DNA of 64,000 nt from Salinispora arenicola (GTDB lineage Bacteria > Actinomycetota > Actinomycetes > Mycobacteriales > Micromonosporaceae), in NCBI RefSeq assembly GCF_006716065.1, contig NZ_VFOL01000001.1, positions 2,108,001 through 2,172,000 of the forward strand, in the 5' to 3' direction. Positions 36,805 through 44,189 of the stretch are shown here, piece after piece. The notes below the pieces were generated by a model. That model saw nothing but the letters and a program-made list of their open reading frames with translations, was not told where the DNA came from and did no database searches. A program made the translations under genes and the position numbers. Every line of letters starts with the position of its first letter. Within the stretch, counting starts at the first letter, position 1.

Positions 36805-39291
36805 GTGACCGAATGGGAGCCGGCCACCGAGGCGGAGACCGCGTTGCGTGACGCGCTGCGCGCCAACGACCAGCAACGATACTTCCGCATCCTGGCCCGT
36901 ACGGATCTGCTGCTACCCGTGTCCGCGCAGGCGCTCGCCGGTCAGACGCCGATGAACTGGGGCACCTGGACCACCAGCGGCCGAACCCACGTGCTGGCTT
37001 TCACCTCCGTCGCCGCGCTGCGCGCCTGCCTCGGCGAGCACGCGGGTGCGAACCGTCGAGTCGCGTACGGTGAGCTGGCCGACCACTGGCCCAACCACGA
37101 GTGGTGGCTTGCGGTGAACCCGGGACTGCCCATCGAGGGATACCTGCCGGCGTGGTATGTCGCCCAGCTCTCCCGCGGCGATGTCCGCCTGCCCGGTCGC
37201 CCCATGGGGACACGGGCCCGGCTGGAGCGTACCGAGACCTACACCCAGCCCCGTTCCTTCGGCGCATCCTCACGTCCGGAGGTCGAGCCGGCCGTGGGGC
37301 CACCGGGGCAGGGCCGCGTTCCGCGGGCCGGCCAGACACCCGAGGACACCGCGCCGCTGCGCCCGACCTCATCGGCGCCGCCCCCAGGCACACCGCTGCG
37401 GACCCCAGCCGACCTGCGCGCGGCAGCCCTTCGTCGGCCGTTGATGGATACCGGCCGCACCGCGGCGACCGGTGGGGAGCCGGCCGCCCTCTGGCCCCGT
37501 CCCGGCCACCGGCCCGCCGACGGGGGTGCGCCCGCGGACAGGCATCCCCCGGAGGAGACCGAACGGCCGATCCGCCGTTCCTTCTTCGAGCCGGCGACCG
37601 TCCGCCCCAACCGGGACGAGCGGGGCGTCCCACCGTCGCGCCTCGCCCGGGGCAGCCAGCAGTTCCCGCGTCGTCGGCTGGCCGACGACGCGCCGCCGGC
37701 CGCCGCGCCGATGTTCTCTGCTGGAGCCGAGACGCGGGCCGGTCAGGACGGTTCCGTCGCCCCACCGGGCGGCGGGACAGCACCCCCGGTGTCCCCGCAG
37801 CAGGCGACGGCAGAGGAGGCCCGGACCGTCCGCTTCCCGGTGCCGGACTCGGCGACCCTCCGGCTGTACGCGCATCGTGACTCGGAGGAGGAGGCAGCGT
37901 CCCGCCCCCGCCCCTCGCCCGTGGGTCCGGAGCCGGCCCCGAACACCGAACCGGCTTCCGGCCCACCGCTACCCCGGCGAAGTCCTCCTCCGACCGTGAT
38001 CGAGGGCACGATCATCGAGTCGCGGAACCTGACCGCCGGATCGGACGCCGCATCGGCCACCATGCCGATTCCCGCGACGGCGGGTGCGGTACCCGGCCCG
38101 ATCGCCGCTGGGGCGGCACCCCCGGACACCGCCGCACCACCCGGTGCCGAGCCGGGCGCCCTGCTGCCCGCCCAACCGTCGGTAGCGGAAACTGCGGCGG
38201 AGCCCGGCGGAAGCGACTCCGCGCATGCCACGGAACGGGTCGACTCCGCGACGGCAGAGGACGTGCCCCGTCCAGGCCCGCCACCGGCACCCACATTGTC
38301 GGACTTCGCGCCGGCCAACGAGGTCGAGGAGGAACTGGTCACCGCGGCCACCAGCGGCAACCCCGACACCTTGCTGTCGACGCTGCTGCTCGCCCAGGTG
38401 CTGCTGCCAATAGCGGCCGATTCGGCTCCAGGTAGCCGGCCGGGTGAGGAGGGGTTCGTCTGGCGGACCGAGGACCTGGATGGGGGGTTGTCCGTCGTCG
38501 TCTACACCTCCCCGGAGCGGCTCGCCGACCACACCGCCGGGAGCATCGAGACCATCCGGGTCCGCTTTGTGCAGCTCATCCGCCGCTGGCCAGACCGATC
38601 GTGGTCATTCGTCGTCAATCCGGGAACCCCGATCGGCACGAAGCTGCCCGGCGAGCAGATCGTCGGTCTCGCAACCTGGGCGGCCGAGGTCGGCTTGGGC
38701 GACGACCGCCCGGAACCAGAGCCGGTGCTGGCCGGCAAGGCGGTACCGACCGGCCCGCCGGCACCGACTGCCCGGCCGCGCTACCGGCCGCCGGGCCCCG
38801 AATCCACGAGCCCCGTCGTGATGCAGAAGGCAGTGGCCGCCAGCCAGCTCGCCTACTACCTGGAACGGGGCTACGACCGGGTTTCCGGCTTCGTGCACCG
38901 CGCGGGCGAGCTGGCGCACCTGACCACACCGGCCCAGCTGTACGACGCGCTCGGGCTGGGCTACCCCGGCTCCCCGTTCGACCGGGGGGCCGAGCGGATC
39001 TACGTGTTGCGTTGGCCGGCGTTCCGGCCGAGCCTCTACCGCATTCCGTACGGTGGGCAGACCGAAGCCGCGATGCGGGCGATGGAAGGCTGGGTGATCG
39101 AACGGCCGCCGTTCCGCGGCAATGGCTTTGCTCCGGGCGAGAGCAGTGACGTGGTGGCGGAGTTCAAAGTCGACAGTGCGCGGCTGCCACACGGCGCGCA
39201 GCTGTGGCGCATCGGCGCGGACGGCACCGAGCGGATGGTCGCCACGTTGGATGCTGATGAGACGGTGTGGCGGCAGGTGGGTGACGGGTGA
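36805..39291 (+). CDS. Large two-copy SseB-domain protein of the type VII locus
   Basis: This 828-residue cytoplasmic-looking protein has no signal peptide or membrane helix. Residues 8-125 form an SseB-like domain (WPNHEWWLAVNPGLPIEG). A long Pro/Ala/Arg-rich linker spans about 130-490. A second SseB-like domain is at about 505-630 (WPDRSWSFVVNPGTPIG). A distinct C-terminal domain of about 165 residues (YDRVSGFVHRAGELAHLTTP, LYRIPYGG) is not recognised. GTG 36805 follows GGGAGGAGGG. It overlaps the next gene by 4 bp. Its position beside mycP suggests a type VII role, function unknown. Confidence 0.75.
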   Translation: MTEWEPATEAETALRDALRANDQQRYFRILARTDLLLPVSAQALAGQTPMNWGTWTTSGRTHVLAFTSVAALRACLGEHAGANRRVAYGELADHWPNHEWWLAVNPGLPIEGYLPAWYVAQLSRGDVRLPGRPMGTRARLERTETYTQPRSFGASSRPEVEPAVGPPGQGRVPRAGQTPEDTAPLRPTSSAPPPGTPLRTPADLRAAALRRPLMDTGRTAATGGEPAALWPRPGHRPADGGAPADRHPPEETERPIRRSFFEPATVRPNRDERGVPPSRLARGSQQFPRRRLADDAPPAAAPMFSAGAETRAGQDGSVAPPGGGTAPPVSPQQATAEEARTVRFPVPDSATLRLYAHRDSEEEAASRPRPSPVGPEPAPNTEPASGPPLPRRSPPPTVIEGTIIESRNLTAGSDAASATMPIPATAGAVPGPIAAGAAPPDTAAPPGAEPGALLPAQPSVAETAAEPGGSDSAHATERVDSATAEDVPRPGPPPAPTLSDFAPANEVEEELVTAATSGNPDTLLSTLLLAQVLLPIAADSAPGSRPGEEGFVWRTEDLDGGLSVVVYTSPERLADHTAGSIETIRVRFVQLIRRWPDRSWSFVVNPGTPIGTKLPGEQIVGLATWAAEVGLGDDRPEPEPVLAGKAVPTGPPAPTARPRYRPPGPESTSPVVMQKAVAASQLAYYLERGYDRVSGFVHRAGELAHLTTPAQLYDALGLGYPGSPFDRGAERIYVLRWPAFRPSLYRIPYGGQTEAAMRAMEGWVIERPPFRGNGFAPGESSDVVAEFKVDSARLPHGAQLWRIGADGTERMVATLDADETVWRQVGDG

Positions 39292-39653
39292 CACGGGACG
39301 GATACGTTGCTCGCTGGCAGGACCGCGAATACCAGGCCAGCCCGGACGGCGACGACGTCCGGCTCTACCAGTCCAGGCCAGGCGAGGGATTCACGCGGGT
39401 ACGCCCGGGTCGCTATCTCCGTGTGGTGCCGGCGGACGAGGTCGACGAGCTGACGTACGTCCGGGTCGCCTGCACCTGGCAGGAGCAGCCGTTCATCGTG
39501 TTGGGTGAGCATGACGGCTGGCTGCGGGTCGAGTACACAGGCGGGCGCTGGCCGGTCGCCGAGGCGATGGGCCTCGAGGCGTTCGACTTCGGCGTCTATC
39601 AGGGCTGGGCGCCCGCCGCCGAGGTCACCGACCTGCGTGAACTACGCGTTTAG
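39288..39653 (+). CDS. Conserved small protein coupled to the SseB-domain gene
   Basis: This 121-residue acidic, soluble protein has no signal peptide. It has no family I recognise; it is rich in aromatic residues with beta-strand-like spacing (DVRLYQSRPGEGFTRVRPG, GWLRVEYTGGRWP). GTG 39288 overlaps the upstream stop by 4 bp, so the two products are probably made in fixed ratio and may bind each other. A chaperone or immunity-like partner is possible but unproven. Confidence 0.65.
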   Translation: MTRDGYVARWQDREYQASPDGDDVRLYQSRPGEGFTRVRPGRYLRVVPADEVDELTYVRVACTWQEQPFIVLGEHDGWLRVEYTGGRWPVAEAMGLEAFDFGVYQGWAPAAEVTDLRELRV

Positions 39654-39663
39654 CGCCGACCGG

Positions 39664-40596
39664 CTAGGACTTCGCCCAGCGCAGGATCTCGCCGAGCACG
39701 ATTTCCTGGGCCTCGACGTGCGGGAAGTGCCCGACGTGGTCGAGTAGGCGCCACTCGTACGGGGCCACCACGTACCGACCGGAGCCTTGGGCGGTACGCG
39801 GCAGGGACGCCCGGTCCAGCGCGCCATGCAGCTGCAGGGTCGGCGTGACGAGGGGCTTCTGCATCAGTCGAACGAAGCGGTATCCGTGCAGGCGCAGCAC
39901 CGACCGGAATGCCCACCGGTACCCCTCCAGGGCGCAGAACGCGGCCTGCGGGATCCGCATGGCCTCCTGGCATCGGGCCGCGTACGCGTCGAAATCCGGA
40001 CCGTGTACCCACCGCGGCCCGCCCCAGCGGCGCAGCATGTCCGGCACCGCCGCCGCGCCGTCGCGGGTCAGCACGTGCTCGTAGCGCGGCAGCTGGAACA
40101 GCAGGGTCGGCGTGGAGGCGGTGAACTGGCCACGCGGGTCGGCGAAGATCGCGGCCCGTAGCCGCAGCGGGTGCGGAGCGCCGAGCACCACCAGCCGGCG
40201 CACCAGGGTCGGATGGAACGAAGCCGCTGTCCAGCCGAGTAGTCCGCCGGCGCCGGAGCCCACCACGGTCGCGGACCGTTCGCCCAGCGCCCGGATCAGC
40301 CCGGCGACGTCGGCGGCCAGCGTGTAACCGTCATACCCCCGGGGTGGCTTGTCGCTCGCGCCGTATCCGCGCAGGTCGACAGCGACCGCCCGAAACCCGG
40401 CGTCGGCGACCGCCGGCAGCATCTCGTGCCACGCCCACCAGTGCTCCGGGAAGCCGTGCAGGAAGAGCACCATCGGACCCGTCCCGGCCTCGACCACGTG
40501 GAACCGGCTGCCGTTGGCGCCGACGAACCGGTGCGTCCACGGTCCCTCGGCGAGTACGCAGGACTCGTCCACAGGCCTGTTGCGCTGCTCGGTCAT
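39664..40596 (-). CDS. Alpha/beta hydrolase, epoxide-hydrolase-like, altered nucleophile
   Basis: The 310-residue protein has the alpha/beta hydrolase fold: oxyanion motif HGFPEHWW (47-54), a DLRGYGASDKP segment, and a C-terminal DHVGHFPHVEA holding the catalytic His. The nucleophile elbow reads VVGSGAGG (111-118), where relatives have GHDWGG or GHSMGG, so the nucleophile position is Gly115. Ser114 sits one place early. It may be inactive or use a shifted serine. The ATG at 40596 fits the family start. It converges with the upstream type VII genes. Confidence 0.8.
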   Translation of the reverse strand: MTEQRNRPVDESCVLAEGPWTHRFVGANGSRFHVVEAGTGPMVLFLHGFPEHWWAWHEMLPAVADAGFRAVAVDLRGYGASDKPPRGYDGYTLAADVAGLIRALGERSATVVGSGAGGLLGWTAASFHPTLVRRLVVLGAPHPLRLRAAIFADPRGQFTASTPTLLFQLPRYEHVLTRDGAAAVPDMLRRWGGPRWVHGPDFDAYAARCQEAMRIPQAAFCALEGYRWAFRSVLRLHGYRFVRLMQKPLVTPTLQLHGALDRASLPRTAQGSGRYVVAPYEWRLLDHVGHFPHVEAQEIVLGEILRWAKS

Positions 40597-40683
40597 GTGC
40601 CACAGCCTAAGGCCCTGGTCATAGCCGGGACCGGTACGTGGCGGAGCGAGCCCGGCCTGGGTGGCGAGGCGGGCCCACCAAGA

Positions 40684-41073
40684 TCAGCCGACCCGTTCGA
40701 TTTTGATCAGCCTGACCGGTCTTCCGGTGCCGCAGTCGGCGCTGTCCGCGGGCGGTCCCGCCGTGCCCCGAACCCGGGTGCCGGTGGGAAAGGTTCCCAT
40801 GTCTGGCCCGTGCAGGGCGAATTCCTGGCCGTCGTCGTTGATCAGGCCGTAGCAGGGACCGTTGCCGCCCTGGCTGATTTGGCCTACCAGGACGCGCGGC
40901 GTGGGTAGGTCGGTCGGCGGTTCGGGTGGGTCGGTTGGTGGGGGCGGGGTCAGCGGCGTCGTGGGGGAGGGCGGAACACCGCCGGTGGGGGGCACCGCTA
41001 CCGGTGGGGAACAGCCGGCCAGTGCGAGGGCCAGCGCGAGGGGCGGGACCAGTCGGCCGAGGGTGGGGGACAT
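40684..41073 (-). CDS. Small proline-rich lipoprotein, unknown function
   Basis: The 129-residue protein has a lipoprotein signal with lipobox LAGC (Cys21), then a Pro/Thr-rich spacer (PPPPTDPPEPPTDLPTP), then a compact domain of about 70 residues with Cys pairs in GPCYG and DCGTG and a terminal VRLIKIERVG. It presumably sits on the outer face of the membrane. The ATG at 41073 places the signal peptide correctly; longer frames would not. The family is unknown to me. Confidence 0.7.
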   Translation of the reverse strand: MSPTLGRLVPPLALALALAGCSPPVAVPPTGGVPPSPTTPLTPPPPTDPPEPPTDLPTPRVLVGQISQGGNGPCYGLINDDGQEFALHGPDMGTFPTGTRVRGTAGPPADSADCGTGRPVRLIKIERVG

Positions 41074-41123
41074 CCGAATGGGACGGCCGACGCAGTCTCC
41101 CGGTTCCGATGCTTCCGGCAAGG

Positions 41124-41156
41124 GCGATGCCCGGGCAGGATCTGCCCGGGCATCGC
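41124..41156 (-). terminator. Strong terminator after the M6 metalloprotease gene
   Basis: A perfect 14-bp stem (GCGATGCCCGGGCA at 41124-41137, complement at 41143-41156) with a 5-base loop lies 37 bases downstream of the protease stop. Confidence 0.8.
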
Positions 41157-41192
41157 GTCGTGTGTTCGGTGGTTCAGGGTGAAGCGGACGGT

Positions 41193-43628
41193 TCAGGAGA
41201 AGCGGACCTTGATGGAGGTGCCCTTCTGCTTCAGAACCTTGATCTTCGTGCCGGTGGCGGGGAGTTTGACGCCGTGGTTGGGCAACTCCTCGTACCAGTA
41301 CTTCTTGGTGTCGTCGAACAGCGGCTGCGCGGCCTGGCCCCGAATGTAGTGTGGCTGGCTGTCGATGTGCAGCGTGAACGAGTCCGCCTTCTTGAGGCTG
41401 AACGGCGCGTCGTACACCTGGACGCGGGCCCGCCACGGCTCGCCGGTCAGGTTGTAGATCGGCCGCGGGCGCGAGTCGATGTAGAGGTTACGCCCCTCAC
41501 CCGGGTGCGCGAACGTGTCGTTGTCTGCCCACCGGGTGTTCCAGTAGGAGATCAGCAGGCCCTCCTGGTAGGCGTAGTGGTCCACCCAGTCGGGGCGGGT
41601 GTTCGCGTATCCGAAGTAGTACGGCCCGGTCTTCAGGTACTTGTCGTACGAGACGTACGACCGGTGGCCGGCGATGTAGTAGTTGTCGAAGAGCCGGGTG
41701 TAGGTCTCCTCGACGATGCTCCAGCCGGCCAGGGACCAGTCGCCGGTGCCGGTCTCGCCACCATCGTTGAGGACCGTCTCGCCGTCGGCGGTCACGGTGA
41801 TCTCATCGCCGTAGAAGCCGCCCTCGGAGACACCACCGTCGGTCTGGTAACGCAGCCGGAACTGGATTGTCTTGCCGGCCTGGGCGTCCATCGGGATGTT
41901 GACGTCGACCCATTCGCCATCGCTGCTGCCGTCCAGGGCGAACCGTCCGGCGGAGATCTCCTTGAACGGCTTGCCGTCGGCGGTGCCGGGCAGCGGCGTC
42001 CACGTGTCACCGCCGTCCTCCGACACCTCGAAGAACAGGTAGTCGTAGTCGGCCTCGATGCTGTAGCGGCCCTTCAACGTCAACGCGGCCGACGACTTTC
42101 CGGTGAGGTCCAGCGCCCGGGTCATCGTGTTGTTGAGGTCGTCCTCGTTTCCGGAGAAGAACTGCTTCGTGCCGGCGAACGGCGCACCGTTGTCGAACGA
42201 GTACTCCCGCTGCGGGAGCACGACCACGGCAGCCTGCGGCTTCTTGGAGTTGTACTCCTGCGGGCCAAGGGTCATGGTGCGTTTCTGACCCGCGACGACC
42301 ACCTCGTAGTCGAGCCAGCCGAGCTGGAGCTTGTTCCAGGCACCCAGGTCGCCACCGCGCTCGCCAATGCCGCCGTCGCCCTCGGCGCCCAGCCGGCTCT
42401 GGGCCATCAGCGTCCAGTGCTCGTTGTTGTTGTCGCCACCGCTGAGGATGTTGTAGTCATCCGGTAGGCCGAGGTCGTGAGCGTACTCGTGGTAGAAGAC
42501 GCTGCGTCCACCGTTCTCCGGCTGGATGGTGTAGTCACCGATCCAGATGCCGGTGTCACCGATCTGGGTGCCGCCGGCCGGGAAGTTGGGTGGGCCGGTG
42601 CGACCCTGGTCGGACGCGAACGCGTACCAACGGTGGCTCCAGATCGCGTCCTCACCCTGGTGCGGGTCACTGTTGGCCATGTCGCCGCCGGAGTGGACGA
42701 TCTGGAAGTGGTCGATGTAACCGTCGGGCTCGTTGAAGTTGCCGTCGGAGTCGTGGTCGTACCGGTCCCACTGGTCCATCGCCTTGATCTCTTCGGCGAT
42801 TTCCGCGTCGGTGCGGCCGGCGGCCTTCTGATCGGCGACCCACTGGTTGGCGGCGTCCCGGACCAACGTCCAGACGTTGGTGCAGACCCTGCCGCCGCAG
42901 ACTGCCGGGTCGTCGCCGTTGGCGTCCGTGGGGTCGTCGAACGAGCGGCCGTAGCGGGCCGCGTTGTACTGGACCTTGACCCAGTCGGTGACCGTGCCCT
43001 CGACGCTGTAGCGGCCCGAGGACTGGGCCTCGAAGTATTGCTTCACCGACTCGTCGCCGGGCGACTCACCGAAGTACAGCGTCCGGAAGTGGTCGGCGCT
43101 GTAGTCCGGCTGCCAGGACGTGGAGTTGTCCAGCGCTCGGTTCGGCTCGGGAATCTCGTTGTGTAGCGGTCCGTCGAACCGCGCCGGGCCCGGCCAGGTG
43201 GGGGCGGTGTCCTGGTCGGGGTAGTCCGGGTGCCGGTCGTTGCCGAATTCGGCCAGAATCACGAAGATTCGGTCCGTGCTCTCCCGGGAGAGCTCGACGT
43301 ACTGGTCCTTCTTGCCGTCGCGGCCACGGGCAATGCGTTTCGTGGCCGGAGCGCCACCAGCCGTCTCGCCGACCTTGACGACGGTGCTGCCGTTGATTCG
43401 CTGCGACGTCGCCTTGCCGGAGAGGACATTGCTCAGCCCCTCCTGACGCAGCGCCCGCCGCTTTTCTTCCAGCGGGTTGGGCAGGTCGTGGTCAACGTGG
43501 GCAGGCTCAGCGACCGATGGAGCAGGTGTCGGCTGCTGGGGCTTCGGCGCGGCGCTGGCGGACGGTCCGACCGCCAGTCCCGTCGCTGTCAGCGAGAGCC
43601 CGAGTAGACCCACTGCGACTTTGCGCAC
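41193..43628 (-). CDS. Immune inhibitor A-type secreted metalloprotease (M6 family)
   Basis: The 811-residue secreted protease has a signal peptide of about 27 residues (cleavage near ASA-AP), a propeptide, and the M6 catalytic domain with HEYAHDLGLPDD at 380-391 (zinc ligands H380, H384). MAM/beta-sandwich-like modules follow. It should degrade extracellular proteins. GTG 43628 is preceded by CGGAGGTACC. The 560-bp upstream region contains palindromes suggesting regulation. Confidence 0.9.
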   Translation of the reverse strand: MRKVAVGLLGLSLTATGLAVGPSASAAPKPQQPTPAPSVAEPAHVDHDLPNPLEEKRRALRQEGLSNVLSGKATSQRINGSTVVKVGETAGGAPATKRIARGRDGKKDQYVELSRESTDRIFVILAEFGNDRHPDYPDQDTAPTWPGPARFDGPLHNEIPEPNRALDNSTSWQPDYSADHFRTLYFGESPGDESVKQYFEAQSSGRYSVEGTVTDWVKVQYNAARYGRSFDDPTDANGDDPAVCGGRVCTNVWTLVRDAANQWVADQKAAGRTDAEIAEEIKAMDQWDRYDHDSDGNFNEPDGYIDHFQIVHSGGDMANSDPHQGEDAIWSHRWYAFASDQGRTGPPNFPAGGTQIGDTGIWIGDYTIQPENGGRSVFYHEYAHDLGLPDDYNILSGGDNNNEHWTLMAQSRLGAEGDGGIGERGGDLGAWNKLQLGWLDYEVVVAGQKRTMTLGPQEYNSKKPQAAVVVLPQREYSFDNGAPFAGTKQFFSGNEDDLNNTMTRALDLTGKSSAALTLKGRYSIEADYDYLFFEVSEDGGDTWTPLPGTADGKPFKEISAGRFALDGSSDGEWVDVNIPMDAQAGKTIQFRLRYQTDGGVSEGGFYGDEITVTADGETVLNDGGETGTGDWSLAGWSIVEETYTRLFDNYYIAGHRSYVSYDKYLKTGPYYFGYANTRPDWVDHYAYQEGLLISYWNTRWADNDTFAHPGEGRNLYIDSRPRPIYNLTGEPWRARVQVYDAPFSLKKADSFTLHIDSQPHYIRGQAAQPLFDDTKKYWYEELPNHGVKLPATGTKIKVLKQKGTSIKVRFS

Positions 43629-43763
43629 GCGGTACCTCCGGGTGTGAAGGAAAACCGGCCCAGCGGGGGTACGGGCCGGCGAAGATCGATCCCACTGGTG
43701 GGACCACTGGTGAAGATAGACACCCGAGTGACAGGTGGGAAGACTGTGCGGAGCGTTTTTTTA

Positions 43764-43776
43764 CAAGAAGTTCTTG
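43764..43776. promoter_or_regulatory. Perfect palindrome upstream of the M6 protease gene
   Basis: CAAGAA, one base, TTCTTG, flanked by TTA and GTAA, about 136 bp upstream of the protease start. It resembles an operator for a dimeric repressor, but no regulator is assigned. Confidence 0.4.
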
Positions 43777-44108
43777 GTAAGGCTGTCCGCTCCCTGGGGA
43801 CTATTAACAGTGCATTAACCTGTCCGATTTGAACTGTCTTGATGGTCTATTCTCGCTTTGGGTAGTCGTAAAAAACCTTCATTTATCGCTGCACGTGTCA
43901 CCAGTCTTCGCGCATGGGATCTATCGGTGGCTTCCTGGGTCAAGCGGAACGGGGCCCATGGCGCAGGGGCCGGCCAGACCGGAGTGAAGGGGTGCGGCGC
44001 CGCCGCCCACCACAGGGCGTCGACTGCGCGCGAGCCACATTTGGGCGCTGGGCAGATCAATGCCGCCCTTAGGCGTGCGAATCGGACGCGCCCGATAGGC
44101 GCGGATCA

Positions 44109-44142
44109 GGCGGGGGTGGCGCGCGGTGCCGCCACCCCCGCC
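44109..44142 (-). terminator. Terminator after acsA
   Basis: GGCGGGGGTGGC at 44109-44120 pairs with its complement at 44131-44142 (10-base loop), about 50 bases past the acsA stop. Confidence 0.75.
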
Positions 44143-44189
44143 CGGCGTGTTCGGTGTGGACCTGGACGCGGGTACAGGTGGGGTTGCTG

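Larger units (their letters stand above)
43629..44189. other. AT-richer intergenic region with palindromes
   Basis: This 560-base stretch between the divergent M6 gene and the end of acsA has no credible gene. Its centre (about 43740-43890) is less GC-rich than the surroundings. TCCCAC and GTGGGA flank two bases at 43690-43703. CAAGAA, G, TTCTTG forms a 13-bp palindrome at 43764-43776. It ends with the acsA terminator. The palindromes could be operators for the M6 gene. Confidence 0.5.

Noticed and set aside
43694..43708. ACTGGT-N3-ACCACT as a DasR box
   Set aside because: The DasR site has a 4-base centre; here it is 3, and no amino-sugar gene is near.
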